27,159 nucleotides of DNA, from positions 1-27,159 of the forward strand of contig CAMPAP010000128.1 of NCBI GenBank assembly GCA_946631935.1, read 5' to 3'. The first letter of the stretch is position 1; every line of letters begins with the position of its first letter. Below the pieces are notes generated by a model that had not been told where the DNA came from, did not search any database, and saw nothing but the letters and a program-made list of their open reading frames with translations. The position numbers and the translations under genes are program-made. This document shows positions 5,671-13,713 of the stretch, one piece after another. This stretch comes from an uncultured Lachnospiraceae bacterium. GTDB lineage: Bacteria > Bacillota > Clostridia > Lachnospirales > Lachnospiraceae.

Positions 5671-6990
5671 TTAATCGGATGAAGATCCTTCCGCAGAAAG
5701 AAGATGCGATATGAACTGGCTTGCGGTTCTTCCCGATACACCGCCGTGATTCATCTCCCACCTGTCGCTTAGTAAAAGCAGCTCAGCTTCATCCATGACG
5801 ATCCCGTGTCTTTGCGCAAGGACTTTTACTATATCATGGTAAAGCTGCCTGTCGGGCTTATAATAACCTATGGTAACTCCGAAACGGTTCACAAGCGACA
5901 GCTTCTCCTCCATGGTATCGGACCTGTGGATGTCGCCATTTTGTTCAACATCATCCCTGTCAGCCCACATCTCTCTTATCAGATGTCTCCTGTTGGATGT
6001 TGCATATATAAGAATGTTTTCGGGCTTTGTCTCAAGTCCGCCCTCTATTACCGCTTTCAGGAATTTGTATTCGGATTCATCCTCTTCAAAGGAAAGATCG
6101 TCCATATAGATGATGAACTTATAATTCCTGTTCTTTATCTGTGATATAAGCTGGCTTAAATTCCTGAACTGGTATTTATATATCTCGATCATGCGAAGTC
6201 CGCGATCGTAATATTCATTGACTATGGCCTTGATACTGGTGGATTTTCCGGTTCCGCTGTCACCGAAAAGGAGTACATTGTTAGCCTTCCTTCCCTTAAC
6301 AAAAGCCTCGGTATTCTCTACAAGCTTCTGCTTCTGAAGTTCATATCCGTGAAGATCCGACAAAAGAACATGCTCCATATTTGCAACAGGTTTAAACTCA
6401 ACACTTCCGTCAGGTTTTTCCGCAATACGGAATGCCTTATTAAGGCCGAACATCCCAACTCCGTAATCCCTGTAAAAACATGTTACTCTGGAAAAGAACC
6501 TGTCCACATTTTCTTCTCCGGCCAGCAGATCACTAAGATCCCTCACCTTCCGGCTCACGTTTCCGTTGTACATAAGAGCAGGTTTTTCGATGGCTTTATA
6601 ATTCGTTATGCATGAAAAGACATCTGTTTCAAGAATGTCCTCCATCCATGAAAAGTCATAATGGAAAAGTTCGATAAAAGCGGCAAAATCGTTTTTGGCA
6701 AAATGATTTACGCTGCCTTCGCTTCCCCCGGTCTTCTCGGCAGTCAGGGTGAAAGGATTCTCAGCGGTCACAAGAAGATATGTCAGGTAATTCTGCCACA
6801 GATTTTTATCAAAGGCAAAGTCAGTCGAAAGTTCCAGGATCCTTTTTATCTGGACATACACCTCCGATGTAACTTCAGACAGTTCGTATTCACCGCTTCT
6901 CAAGGTCTTGCATACATGCGCAAGGCGCACCAGTATCTCGTCTTCGGGAAGTCCTCCGTATATCAGCAGTCTGGATATTATCCTGTCCAT
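5671..6990 (-). CDS. DUF815-family AAA+ ATPase
   Basis: This 439-residue protein has an alpha-helical N-terminal half (1 to about 200) and a C-terminal AAA+ core. The Walker A motif is GDSGTGKST (243-251) and Walker B is FIIYMDDLSF (292-301); ATSNRRHLI follows as a sensor-1-like strand, and RHLIREMWADR as an arginine-rich segment. The overall layout matches the DUF815 family, whose cellular role is not established. AGGAGAG precedes the ATG by 7 bases. It lies 42 bases downstream of glutamine synthetase with no terminator between, so the two are probably co-transcribed. No membrane segment or signal peptide is visible. Confidence 0.85.
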   Translation of the reverse strand: MDRIISRLLIYGGLPEDEILVRLAHVCKTLRSGEYELSEVTSEVYVQIKRILELSTDFAFDKNLWQNYLTYLLVTAENPFTLTAEKTGGSEGSVNHFAKNDFAAFIELFHYDFSWMEDILETDVFSCITNYKAIEKPALMYNGNVSRKVRDLSDLLAGEENVDRFFSRVTCFYRDYGVGMFGLNKAFRIAEKPDGSVEFKPVANMEHVLLSDLHGYELQKQKLVENTEAFVKGRKANNVLLFGDSGTGKSTSIKAIVNEYYDRGLRMIEIYKYQFRNLSQLISQIKNRNYKFIIYMDDLSFEEDESEYKFLKAVIEGGLETKPENILIYATSNRRHLIREMWADRDDVEQNGDIHRSDTMEEKLSLVNRFGVTIGYYKPDRQLYHDIVKVLAQRHGIVMDEAELLLLSDRWEMNHGGVSGRTASQFISHLLSAEGSSSD

Positions 6991-7032
6991 TAAAATCTCT
7001 CCTGGGGCTTTTGTGCCGGAATCTTTAGATCA

Positions 7033-9150
7033 TCAAACTTCAAACATAAGATCTTCGTATGTGGGAACGGGCCAGAGCTTCTTGTCCACCATGGTTTCAA
7101 GTCTGTCAACAGGCGCTCTTAATGCAGCCATTGCGGGAACGATCTCATCCCTGTATTTTTCGGCTTTTTCAAGACCGTATTCCATCTTTTTTGCTTCAGC
7201 CACAAGCTTTTCAAGTGTCTCTGTAGCTTTCAGCGTCTCGGCAAGACCTTTTTGTACCTCTGTCAGGATCCTGAGTTCAGCCGAAAAATCAACACCGGTC
7301 TCCTTGAGAAGATTTACTGTCTTTGCCACATTCTTCTCATAACCAATCACAGCAGGCATATAAAGCTTTCTGGACATGCCGATCATGGCGGATGCCTCTA
7401 TGTTGATGCTCTTTGTATATGTCTCGTATACGATCTCCTGTCTTGAAAAAAGCTCAGTCTTTGTATAGATCCCGAATCTTTCGAAAAGTCTGACAGCCTT
7501 GTCCGTTGTAAGGGCAGAAGCCGCTTCGACCATGGTCTTTATATTGGGCAGTCCGCGTCTTTCAGCTTCCTTTACCCAGCTTTCCGAGTATCCGTCTCCG
7601 GAAAAGATTATCCTTCTGTGCTCTGCAAGATACTGCTTTATTAGATCGTGTACCGCAATCTCAAGATTATCTGCTTTTTCAAGAATATCCGCAGCATCAC
7701 AGAACGCCTCTGCCACCATGGTATTAATGGCGGTATTGGCATCTGCTATGGAATCTGAGCTTCCCACCATACGGAACTCGAATTTGTTTCCGGTAAAAGC
7801 AAAAGGCGATGTTCTGTTTCTGTCCGTTGCATCTTTTTCTATATCAGACAGAGTTGACACACCTGTCATAAGTTTTCCGCCGTGGATGGAGTGGTCCGCA
7901 GCACCTGTTTCCACAAGCTGTCTTACAACATCCTCAAGCTGCTCTCCCAAAAATACCGAGATAATTGCGGGAGGCGCTTCATCGGCACCGAGTCTGTGCT
8001 CATTACCGACATTTGCCGCACTCTGTCTGAGAAGATCGGCATGATCGTCAACAGCTTTGAGAATGCAGGCAAGAATCAGTAAAAACTGGACATTTGCTTC
8101 AGGTGTTTCACCGGGATCAAGAAGGTTTACTCCCGTATCCGTCGTCAGTGACCAGTTGTTGTGCTTACCTGATCCGTTTACGCCTTCATAAGGCTTTTCA
8201 TTAAGAAGACAGTGAAGACCTCTGCGCTCCGCAACTTTTTTCATTGTCTCCATTACGATCTGGTTGTGATCATCCGCTATATTTGCGGTCTCATATATCG
8301 GCGCAAGCTCATGCTGTGAGGGTGCGGCTTCGTTATGCTGGGTCTTTGCCGTTACACCGAGCTTCCAGAGTTCAAGATTAAGATCCTTCATAAAGGCTCC
8401 GACTCTTTCCCTTATGGCTCCGAAATAATGGTCATCAAGTTCCTGTCCTTTAGGGGCAGGCGCACCGAAAAGAGTCCTTCCTGCAAAGACCATATCCGGC
8501 CTTTTCAGATATTTTCCCCTGTCCACCAGGAAATATTCCTGCTCGGGACCCACTGAGGGGGTTACCTTGGTGGATTTTGTATCGCCGAAAAGTCTTATTA
8601 TCCTTAAGGACTGTTCAGATATTGCTTCCATGGAACGAAGAAGCGGTGTTTTCTTATCGAGTGCTTCTCCGGTGTATGAACAGAACGCTGTTGGTATACA
8701 AAGAATTACTCCCGTTGCATCTTCTTTAAGGAAAGCGGGAGATGTGATATCCCATACCGTGTATCCTCTTGCTTCAAAAGTAGCCCTGAGTCCTCCTGAA
8801 GGGAAGGAAGAAGCATCCGGCTCACCCTTTACAAGTTCTTTGCCGGAAAATTCCATTATCATTTTTCCGTCGGCATCGGGATGAGTAACGAATGAATCAT
8901 GCTTTTCGGCGGTTATGCCGGTAAGAGGCTGGAACCAGTGCGTGTAGTGGGTCGCTCCGTTTTCGATGGCCCAGTCCTTCATTGCGCCCGCAACGATATC
9001 CGCTGACTTTCTGGACAGTTCTCCCCCACCCTGCATTACACCGTATACTTCGTTAAATACATTCTCGGGAAGCCTTTCCCTCATTCTGCCAAGCGTAAAT
9101 ACCTTGGATGCGAATATCTCCTCAATGTTGACGTTTTCCTTTTCGGTCAT
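7033..9150 (-). CDS. glnN: Glutamine synthetase type III
   Basis: The 705-residue protein has the long GSIII architecture, about 250 residues longer than GSI. It makes glutamine from glutamate, ammonia and ATP in the cytosol. Recognisable GSIII stretches include HYTHWFQPLTG near the N-terminus, TPSVGPEQEYFLVD, AKTQHNEAAPSQHELAPIYE, NEKPYEGVNGSGKHNNWSL and NRTSPFAFTGNKFEFR, which hold the metal- and substrate-binding residues. The longest frame begins at GTG 9171, but ATG 9150 follows AAAGGAG by 7 bases and is chosen; the ribosome site lies inside the longer frame. A 77-base gap separates it from the LCP gene. Only a weak promoter candidate (TTGATA-15-TATAAA) was seen there, so readthrough from the upstream operon is possible. 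Confidence 0.96.
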   Translation of the reverse strand: MTEKENVNIEEIFASKVFTLGRMRERLPENVFNEVYGVMQGGGELSRKSADIVAGAMKDWAIENGATHYTHWFQPLTGITAEKHDSFVTHPDADGKMIMEFSGKELVKGEPDASSFPSGGLRATFEARGYTVWDITSPAFLKEDATGVILCIPTAFCSYTGEALDKKTPLLRSMEAISEQSLRIIRLFGDTKSTKVTPSVGPEQEYFLVDRGKYLKRPDMVFAGRTLFGAPAPKGQELDDHYFGAIRERVGAFMKDLNLELWKLGVTAKTQHNEAAPSQHELAPIYETANIADDHNQIVMETMKKVAERRGLHCLLNEKPYEGVNGSGKHNNWSLTTDTGVNLLDPGETPEANVQFLLILACILKAVDDHADLLRQSAANVGNEHRLGADEAPPAIISVFLGEQLEDVVRQLVETGAADHSIHGGKLMTGVSTLSDIEKDATDRNRTSPFAFTGNKFEFRMVGSSDSIADANTAINTMVAEAFCDAADILEKADNLEIAVHDLIKQYLAEHRRIIFSGDGYSESWVKEAERRGLPNIKTMVEAASALTTDKAVRLFERFGIYTKTELFSRQEIVYETYTKSINIEASAMIGMSRKLYMPAVIGYEKNVAKTVNLLKETGVDFSAELRILTEVQKGLAETLKATETLEKLVAEAKKMEYGLEKAEKYRDEIVPAMAALRAPVDRLETMVDKKLWPVPTYEDLMFEV

Positions 9151-9227
9151 CAGGTTCTCCTTTGCTGCCACAGTTGCGACATTTTCAAATCGTGAAACAA
9201 ATCCCTTCTAGTTTATACATTTCGGGC

Positions 9228-10760
9228 TTATTTATCAATATCTTCACCGCTTTCGGGGTCGCCGTTTTTTTCAGGATCATCGGCATCGTCTTCTTCATCC
9301 CGGACATAAAGTCTGTTTTCAAAATATTCCTTATTTGCCTCAAAATCCACTCCAAGAACGGCCATTCCGTCCCTGTTCTCGTTTTGCCATGAACCATCTA
9401 TCGGAAGGGCCGCTCCTTCTCTTTCATATCTGAGCCAGAAGGGTGCCCTGACAACCAACGAATACACTTCGGCAAAAGTCATATTTGTGGTAAGATTCGG
9501 GCAGAGCCCGTCGATAAGTCCACCCATATTTGTAAGGACCGCCATGGGCATCTTTTTTATTATCTGCTCCATTACCTTACGCTGTCTTTCAGTCCTTCCG
9601 AAATCAGTTCCGACGTATCTGTTTCTCGAATATGCAAGTGCCTGGGGCCCGTTAAGATGGATCATGCCGCCCTCGACCTGAGTCAGATAATCATACCCGA
9701 ATTCCCTGCCCATAAGCTCATTGTATTCATTAAGATATGCATCGACCCATATGACCTCTTCTCCCGTAAGTTCAAGGTCGATACCTCCTACCGCATCCAC
9801 AACATTTGCGAATGCTTCGAAATTAACAAGCATGTATTTACTGACATGGATGTCAAAATTCTTTTCTATGGTTTCCATCAAAAGCGCCGGGCCGCCGAAG
9901 GAATAAGCCGCATTAAGTCTGTTTGATCCATAGCCCGGTATTTCAACATATACATCCCTGAGGATGGAAGTCATCAGGATCCTTCCGGTCTTTTTGGAAA
10001 CGGATACGAGTATCATCGCATCGCTTCTGCCGTCTTCCCCTCCAAGTCTGGAATCATTTCCGATCAAAAGGATATTCGTAACGCCTTTTGAAGTGAGGGC
10101 ATCTTCCCCGACACTTACCTCTTCATATTTCATCAGGCTGTAAGCTCTTTTTGTGATCACAAATTCCAACACCGAAATGACGGAGGTGATCAGAAAGACA
10201 ATAATAAAGAGTCTCTTGAAAAATGTCTTTACCGGGCTTTTCTTCGGTTCATCTTTACCCCGGCGTGCATTTCTTTTATCCCGTTCATTCCTTTTGTCAC
10301 GTACGTCTCTTTCCCTCCGGGCATCCCTCTCAGGACGCAGGTTTCTTCCCGGGCGCTCATCCATTACGGGGCGCGCACTTCTTCCGGAGCGTTCATCCCC
10401 TGCAGGGCGCGCACTTCTTCCGGGGCGTTCATCCCTTGCAGGACGCGCGCTTCTTCCTGAGCGTTCATCCCTTGCAGGGCGCGCGTTTCTTACAGGGCGA
10501 TCATTCCTTCCCGGGCGCGCATCTCTTACAGGCCTTGCATTTCTCACTCTTTCGGGACTGCGGGCAGAATCGAAATCGGTATAATCCTCGTAGTCATCAT
10601 AACCATCGTCTTCATAGTCTCTTTCGTTATATCTGACAACGCCGTCATATTCATGGGTCCTTGTACGTCTGCCGGGAGTGCCTACATCCCTTCTGCCGTA
10701 TGAATCCCTTCCCGGATTTCTGCCGCCGTTTCCTGGTCTGTTGATATTTCCGCTACTCAT
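9228..10760 (-). CDS. LytR-CpsA-Psr (LCP) family cell-wall glycopolymer ligase
   Basis: This is a 510-residue type II membrane protein. Residues 1-178 are a highly charged cytoplasmic segment with an acidic patch (about 48-62) and Arg-rich 12-residue repeats (about 73-144). One membrane span follows (about 182-203), then the extracellular LCP domain (about 225-440) with LLIGNDSR, RSDAMILVSV, SILRDVYVEIPG and NRLNAAYSFGG, and the late AYSRNRYVGTDFGRTERQ motif containing conserved arginines. LCP enzymes attach teichoic-acid-like or capsular polymers to peptidoglycan from undecaprenyl-linked donors. The C-terminal tail is strongly acidic. The start codon overlaps the stop of the U32 gene as ATGA, implying coupled translation. 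The extended repetitive cytoplasmic region is longer than in typical members. Confidence 0.92.
   Translation of the reverse strand: MSSGNINRPGNGGRNPGRDSYGRRDVGTPGRRTRTHEYDGVVRYNERDYEDDGYDDYEDYTDFDSARSPERVRNARPVRDARPGRNDRPVRNARPARDERSGRSARPARDERPGRSARPAGDERSGRSARPVMDERPGRNLRPERDARRERDVRDKRNERDKRNARRGKDEPKKSPVKTFFKRLFIIVFLITSVISVLEFVITKRAYSLMKYEEVSVGEDALTSKGVTNILLIGNDSRLGGEDGRSDAMILVSVSKKTGRILMTSILRDVYVEIPGYGSNRLNAAYSFGGPALLMETIEKNFDIHVSKYMLVNFEAFANVVDAVGGIDLELTGEEVIWVDAYLNEYNELMGREFGYDYLTQVEGGMIHLNGPQALAYSRNRYVGTDFGRTERQRKVMEQIIKKMPMAVLTNMGGLIDGLCPNLTTNMTFAEVYSLVVRAPFWLRYEREGAALPIDGSWQNENRDGMAVLGVDFEANKEYFENRLYVRDEEDDADDPEKNGDPESGEDIDK
10333..10548 (-). repeat. Six in-frame 36-bp tandem repeats in the LCP gene
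   Basis: Six consecutive 36-bp units begin at 10333, 10369, 10405, 10441, 10477 and 10513. The central ones share GGGCGCGCACTTCTTCCG and GTTCATCCCTTGCA cores. They encode 12-residue units such as RSARPARDERPG and RSARPAGDERSG. The exact period keeps the frame and suggests copy-number variation between strains. Confidence 0.92.
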
Positions 10761-12079
10761 AATCTGTCTGTTTTTCTTCCTTCCGTGATCATACGCATTA
10801 CATCGCCTTCCTCAGGCATAAGATCCGGAGAATCCGTCTCAAGGATTGCCTTTATCATCATGCTTGCATGAGGGCAGCTGTCCATCTGTCTGCCTTCCGG
10901 ATCGTACATCCTGACAGCTCTCGCCTTCAGGTTTCTTCCGTCAGGCTTCATGATCTCAAATTCCTCACCTACGGAAAATTTATTTTTCTGCATGAATGTG
11001 ACGTATGTGTCACCTTCTGATTTCTCAACCTTTTCTATGCTTCCAAGATATATCGCCCTGCTCTCATACGTGGTTCCGTCATATATCTGGCCGCCTTCAG
11101 AAGGGTTTCCGTAGAAAAAGCCCGTGCCGTATGGCCTGAATGTGGTCATGGAAATCTGGTCCAGATATACAGGCTTTCTTTCCTCATATTTTTCCGGCGA
11201 TTCAAAATAATCGTCGATGGCACATCTGTATGACCTTGCAACAGATGCCACATAAAGAGGGTTCTTCATCCTGCCCTCAACCTTCAGAGAATCTATACCC
11301 GCATTTATCATATCCGGAAGATGATCTATCATGCACAAATCCTTTGAACTGAAGATAAATGTTCCTCTTTCACTCTCCTCCACCGGCATGTACTCCCCGG
11401 GCCTTGACTCTTCCACTACATGGTATTTCCACCTGCAGGGATGGGTGCATTCGCCCCTGTTGGAATCCCTGCCCGTCATATATGACGACAAAAGACACCT
11501 TCCTGAATAAGAGATACACATGGCACCATGGACAAATGCCTCGATCTCCATGTCATCCGGAATATTTTCCCTGATCTGTCTGATCTCTTCAAGGCTCAGT
11601 TCTCTTCCGACAACTATTCTGCCTGCCCCCTGCGCATGCCAGAATCTGCAGGTTGCATAATTGGTATTGTTGGCCTGGGTGGAAATATGGATATTACAGT
11701 CCGGCCATTTATCTTTACATATTTCAAACATTCCCGGATCTGCGATAAGTATCCCGTCAGGTCTGTTCTCCATATCCCTGAGACGGGAAAAATACTCTCC
11801 TGCCTCATCAAGGTCTTTGTTGTGAGCAATTATATTGGCGGTAACATAGACCTTCACCCCTGCTTTGTGGGCCTTTGCAATGCTTTGTTCCATCTCTTCA
11901 AAGGAAAAATTCCTGGCCTTTGCTCTAAGAGAAAATGCCTCACCGCCCATATATACGGCATCAGCGCCGTAGCGGAGTGCGGCATCTAAAGTATCCGGCC
12001 CTCCCGCAGGAAGGAGAAGTTCTGGTTTTTTTATGCTTACTTTGCTCATATTCTGACCATATCTTTCCTGTGTTACCAT
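10757..12079 (-). CDS. U32-family protein, probable tRNA U34 hydroxylation protein (TrhP-like)
   Basis: This 440-residue protein starts with PELLLPAGGPDTLDAALRYG and GADAVYMGGEAFSLRAKA, the TIM-barrel beginning of peptidase U32 proteins. The HGAMCISYSGRCLLSSYMTG and GECTHPCRWKY stretch holds cysteines that in related TrhP/RlhA proteins bind an iron-sulfur cluster. Despite the old name, characterised members hydroxylate RNA; TrhP makes 5-hydroxyuridine at tRNA position 34. The gene directly upstream encodes a YrrM/TrmR-like methyltransferase that would methylate that product, as in the Bacillus yrrM-yrrN-yrrO cluster. ATG 12079 has no clear ribosome site; an in-frame ATG at 12049 with AGGAAAG about 16 bases upstream is an alternative. 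Confidence 0.85.
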   Translation of the reverse strand: MVTQERYGQNMSKVSIKKPELLLPAGGPDTLDAALRYGADAVYMGGEAFSLRAKARNFSFEEMEQSIAKAHKAGVKVYVTANIIAHNKDLDEAGEYFSRLRDMENRPDGILIADPGMFEICKDKWPDCNIHISTQANNTNYATCRFWHAQGAGRIVVGRELSLEEIRQIRENIPDDMEIEAFVHGAMCISYSGRCLLSSYMTGRDSNRGECTHPCRWKYHVVEESRPGEYMPVEESERGTFIFSSKDLCMIDHLPDMINAGIDSLKVEGRMKNPLYVASVARSYRCAIDDYFESPEKYEERKPVYLDQISMTTFRPYGTGFFYGNPSEGGQIYDGTTYESRAIYLGSIEKVEKSEGDTYVTFMQKNKFSVGEEFEIMKPDGRNLKARAVRMYDPEGRQMDSCPHASMMIKAILETDSPDLMPEEGDVMRMITEGRKTDRL

Positions 12080-12106
12080 TTTTTGCTGATCATCTTACAT
12101 ACGTCA

Positions 12107-12790
12107 TCACTTTTTTATGCTGACCGTTACTCCGTCCGCCATGGGAAGTATCACGCTTTCCAGTCTTTCATCGGTGGAGATGGCGCTCAGATACTCTCTC
12201 ATCCTCTCATAAATGGTCCTGTCTCTCCTGCGGACCGCCGTCCTGGGTTCTATGATGTCCCCGTCCTGGAGCACATTGTCGGATACGAGCATTCCTCCCG
12301 GTCTGAGCACTCTTATTATCTCAGGCAAAAGAACTATGTACTGTCCCTTGGCCGCATCTAAAAAGACAAAATCATACCCGGCACTTTCAAGATTTTTTAT
12401 CTCCTCTGCAGCGTCTGCGGCAAGGAGTCTGATCTTTCCAAATTCATCATTGTTTTCAGGGGTTTTTGCATCAGGCGCTGCGTACTTGCGAAAATTCTCC
12501 CTGGCCTTTTCAAGTCTCGGCTCATAGTTTTCAATGGTGGTTATGCCGGCAGCCCTGTTATACTCATGCATAAGAAGTGCTGAAAAACCCACAGCCGTGC
12601 CTATCTCAAGGATTTTTTCAGGTTTTTCTTTCTTCATCAAAAATCTAAGGAGCATCTGCACCGACGGACGTACAATGGGTATATCATTTTGAAGAGCATC
12701 ATTTTTTACATCCTCCAGATATCCTTCAAGAGGCTTTGATACAAGCTCTATGTATTTTTCCGTCCTTGCAGTTTTCATCTCAGTCATCAT
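12107..12790 (-). CDS. SAM-dependent O-methyltransferase (YrrM/TrmR-like)
   Basis: The SAM-binding glycine-rich motif is ILEIGTAVGFSALLMHEYN; TIENYEPRLEKA follows, then DFVFLDAAKGQY and MLVSDNVLQDG. This is the class I O-methyltransferase type 3 pattern (PF01596). B. subtilis YrrM (TrmR) methylates 5-hydroxyuridine 34 to 5-methoxyuridine in tRNA. The neighbours (MltG-like upstream, U32 downstream) are the same as around yrrM, which favours that role over small-molecule catechol methylation. ATG 12790 (MMTEMK) gives 227 residues. The open frame extends to TTG 12826, overlapping the upstream stop as TTGA, but that extension is Arg-rich and is folded into a GC-rich hairpin, so the shorter start is preferred with moderate certainty. 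Confidence 0.86.
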   Translation of the reverse strand: MMTEMKTARTEKYIELVSKPLEGYLEDVKNDALQNDIPIVRPSVQMLLRFLMKKEKPEKILEIGTAVGFSALLMHEYNRAAGITTIENYEPRLEKARENFRKYAAPDAKTPENNDEFGKIRLLAADAAEEIKNLESAGYDFVFLDAAKGQYIVLLPEIIRVLRPGGMLVSDNVLQDGDIIEPRTAVRRRDRTIYERMREYLSAISTDERLESVILPMADGVTVSIKK

Positions 12791-12793
12791 AAA

Positions 12794-12814
12794 GGGCGCC
12801 CGAAACGGACGCCC
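12794..12814. other. GC-rich hairpin between the MltG-like gene and the methyltransferase gene
   Basis: GGGCGCCCG-AAA-CGGACGCCC forms a 9-bp stem with a three-base loop. On the plus strand it is followed by CCTTTTT, like an intrinsic terminator, but no plus-strand gene precedes it. On the minus strand it lies 3-4 bases before ATG 12790 with only TTT after it, so it may limit translation initiation or cause partial termination inside the operon. Confidence 0.55.
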
Positions 12815-12822
12815 CCTTTTTC

Positions 12823-13374
12823 TCAAAAACCTTCCTGCGAGTTACCGGCTGCCGGACTGCCGGCATCCCCGCCCGTTTCCGGCTCCGTATTTCCTTCCAT
12901 TTCATCCGGAATGTTCATATCCATGCTCTCACCGGCTTCGGAGCTTTCACTGTTTTCAAGCAAAACCTCCTGACCTTTTTCCTCCAGTTCCTTAGCCTGG
13001 GTCACAGATGCGATCTGTGCGAACATCTCTTCGGCTGTCTGTTCGGTACTGAATGTATAGGTCCCGCCCTTTACATCCTCCCTGTACTCCGATGCGTAAT
13101 ACTGAAGGGCAAATAATATGGCATCCCTTGACAGACCCTTGGATTCAAAAAGTTCTCCAAGTTCCTTAGCGTTAAAATCAACCGGGATCTCAACCTCCAC
13201 TTCATGGCCGTACCCTTTCGGCGCAAGAGCATCTTCCGTAAAGACCCTGTACCCCAGGTCATAACACCTTGTTGCACCCTTTACCATAAAGTAGATCACT
13301 ATGACCCAGATCAGCACCCTGAAAACCATATCAAGCACTGACAGGGATAATATCAATGTTTTCTTCTTGTTCAT
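12823..13374 (-). CDS. Short MltG-like membrane protein lacking the transglycosylase domain
   Basis: This 183-residue protein has a basic N-terminus and one membrane span (about 7-33). A segment with VEVEIPVDFNAKELGELFES and KGLSRDAILFALQYYASEY resembles the LysM-like subdomain at the start of MltG/YceG endolytic transglycosylases. KGGTYTFSTEQTAEEMFAQI corresponds to the following G-x-Y element. MltG proteins are usually about 330-400 residues and carry a catalytic Glu in the C-terminal YceG domain; here that region is absent and replaced by a low-complexity acidic Glu/Ser/Gly tail. Position upstream of the YrrM-like gene matches yrrL (mltG) in Bacillus. It is probably a non-catalytic relative that binds nascent glycan or partners in the divisome. 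Confidence 0.68.
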   Translation of the reverse strand: MNKKKTLILSLSVLDMVFRVLIWVIVIYFMVKGATRCYDLGYRVFTEDALAPKGYGHEVEVEIPVDFNAKELGELFESKGLSRDAILFALQYYASEYREDVKGGTYTFSTEQTAEEMFAQIASVTQAKELEEKGQEVLLENSESSEAGESMDMNIPDEMEGNTEPETGGDAGSPAAGNSQEGF

Positions 13375-13380
13375 TGCCTT

Positions 13381-13704
13381 TTATTCGAAATCCAGAGATT
13401 CCGTGATACTGTAAGTAAGATTCTGCACCAGCCTGCAAAGCGCCAGCTCAGCATCAAAAAACGCATCCGCTGCAGGTTCTTCGGACCTGAAGGTCACCAT
13501 TTCGCTCCGAAGCTTTTCATATTCCGCAAGATCTATCTCTTCAGACTTCTGTAAATTATAATTCCTCTTTCTGAAATCATCAACCCTGAGCTTAAGGGAA
13601 GGATCTTTTTTCACTTCCTCCAAAGTCCTGCGGTATTCATGGTATATATCAGTTCCTTTAAGAGCTGCGATAAAGGAATCGAGAGCTTCATCCATCCTGT
13701 CCAT
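13381..13704 (-). CDS. YlbF/YmcA family protein
   Basis: This 107-residue all-helical protein contains DEALDSFIAALKGTDIYHEY near the start and the family-like pattern KKDPSLKLRVDDFRKRNYNL followed by a second long helix. It belongs to the YlbF/YmcA (Com_YlbF) family. In B. subtilis, YlbF, YmcA and YaaT form an iron-sulfur-containing complex that steers RNase Y in mRNA maturation. AAGGAG lies 6 bases before the ATG and the gene starts 9 bases after the RNase J stop, so an RNA-decay role fits its neighbour. Sequence identity to YlbF rather than YmcA cannot be settled by eye. Confidence 0.8.
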   Translation of the reverse strand: MDRMDEALDSFIAALKGTDIYHEYRRTLEEVKKDPSLKLRVDDFRKRNYNLQKSEEIDLAEYEKLRSEMVTFRSEEPAADAFFDAELALCRLVQNLTYSITESLDFE

Positions 13705-13713
13705 GTATGCTCC

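Noticed and set aside
10333..10548. CRISPR-like array because of the regular 36-bp period
   Set aside because: The units are directly abutting with no spacers, and they encode an in-frame peptide repeat within an LCP gene.
10153..10636. Two overlapping plus-strand ORFs with repetitive Leu/Arg or His/Phe-rich products
   Set aside because: They are mirror translations of the 36-bp tandem repeats in the LCP gene; a 36-bp period keeps every frame open.
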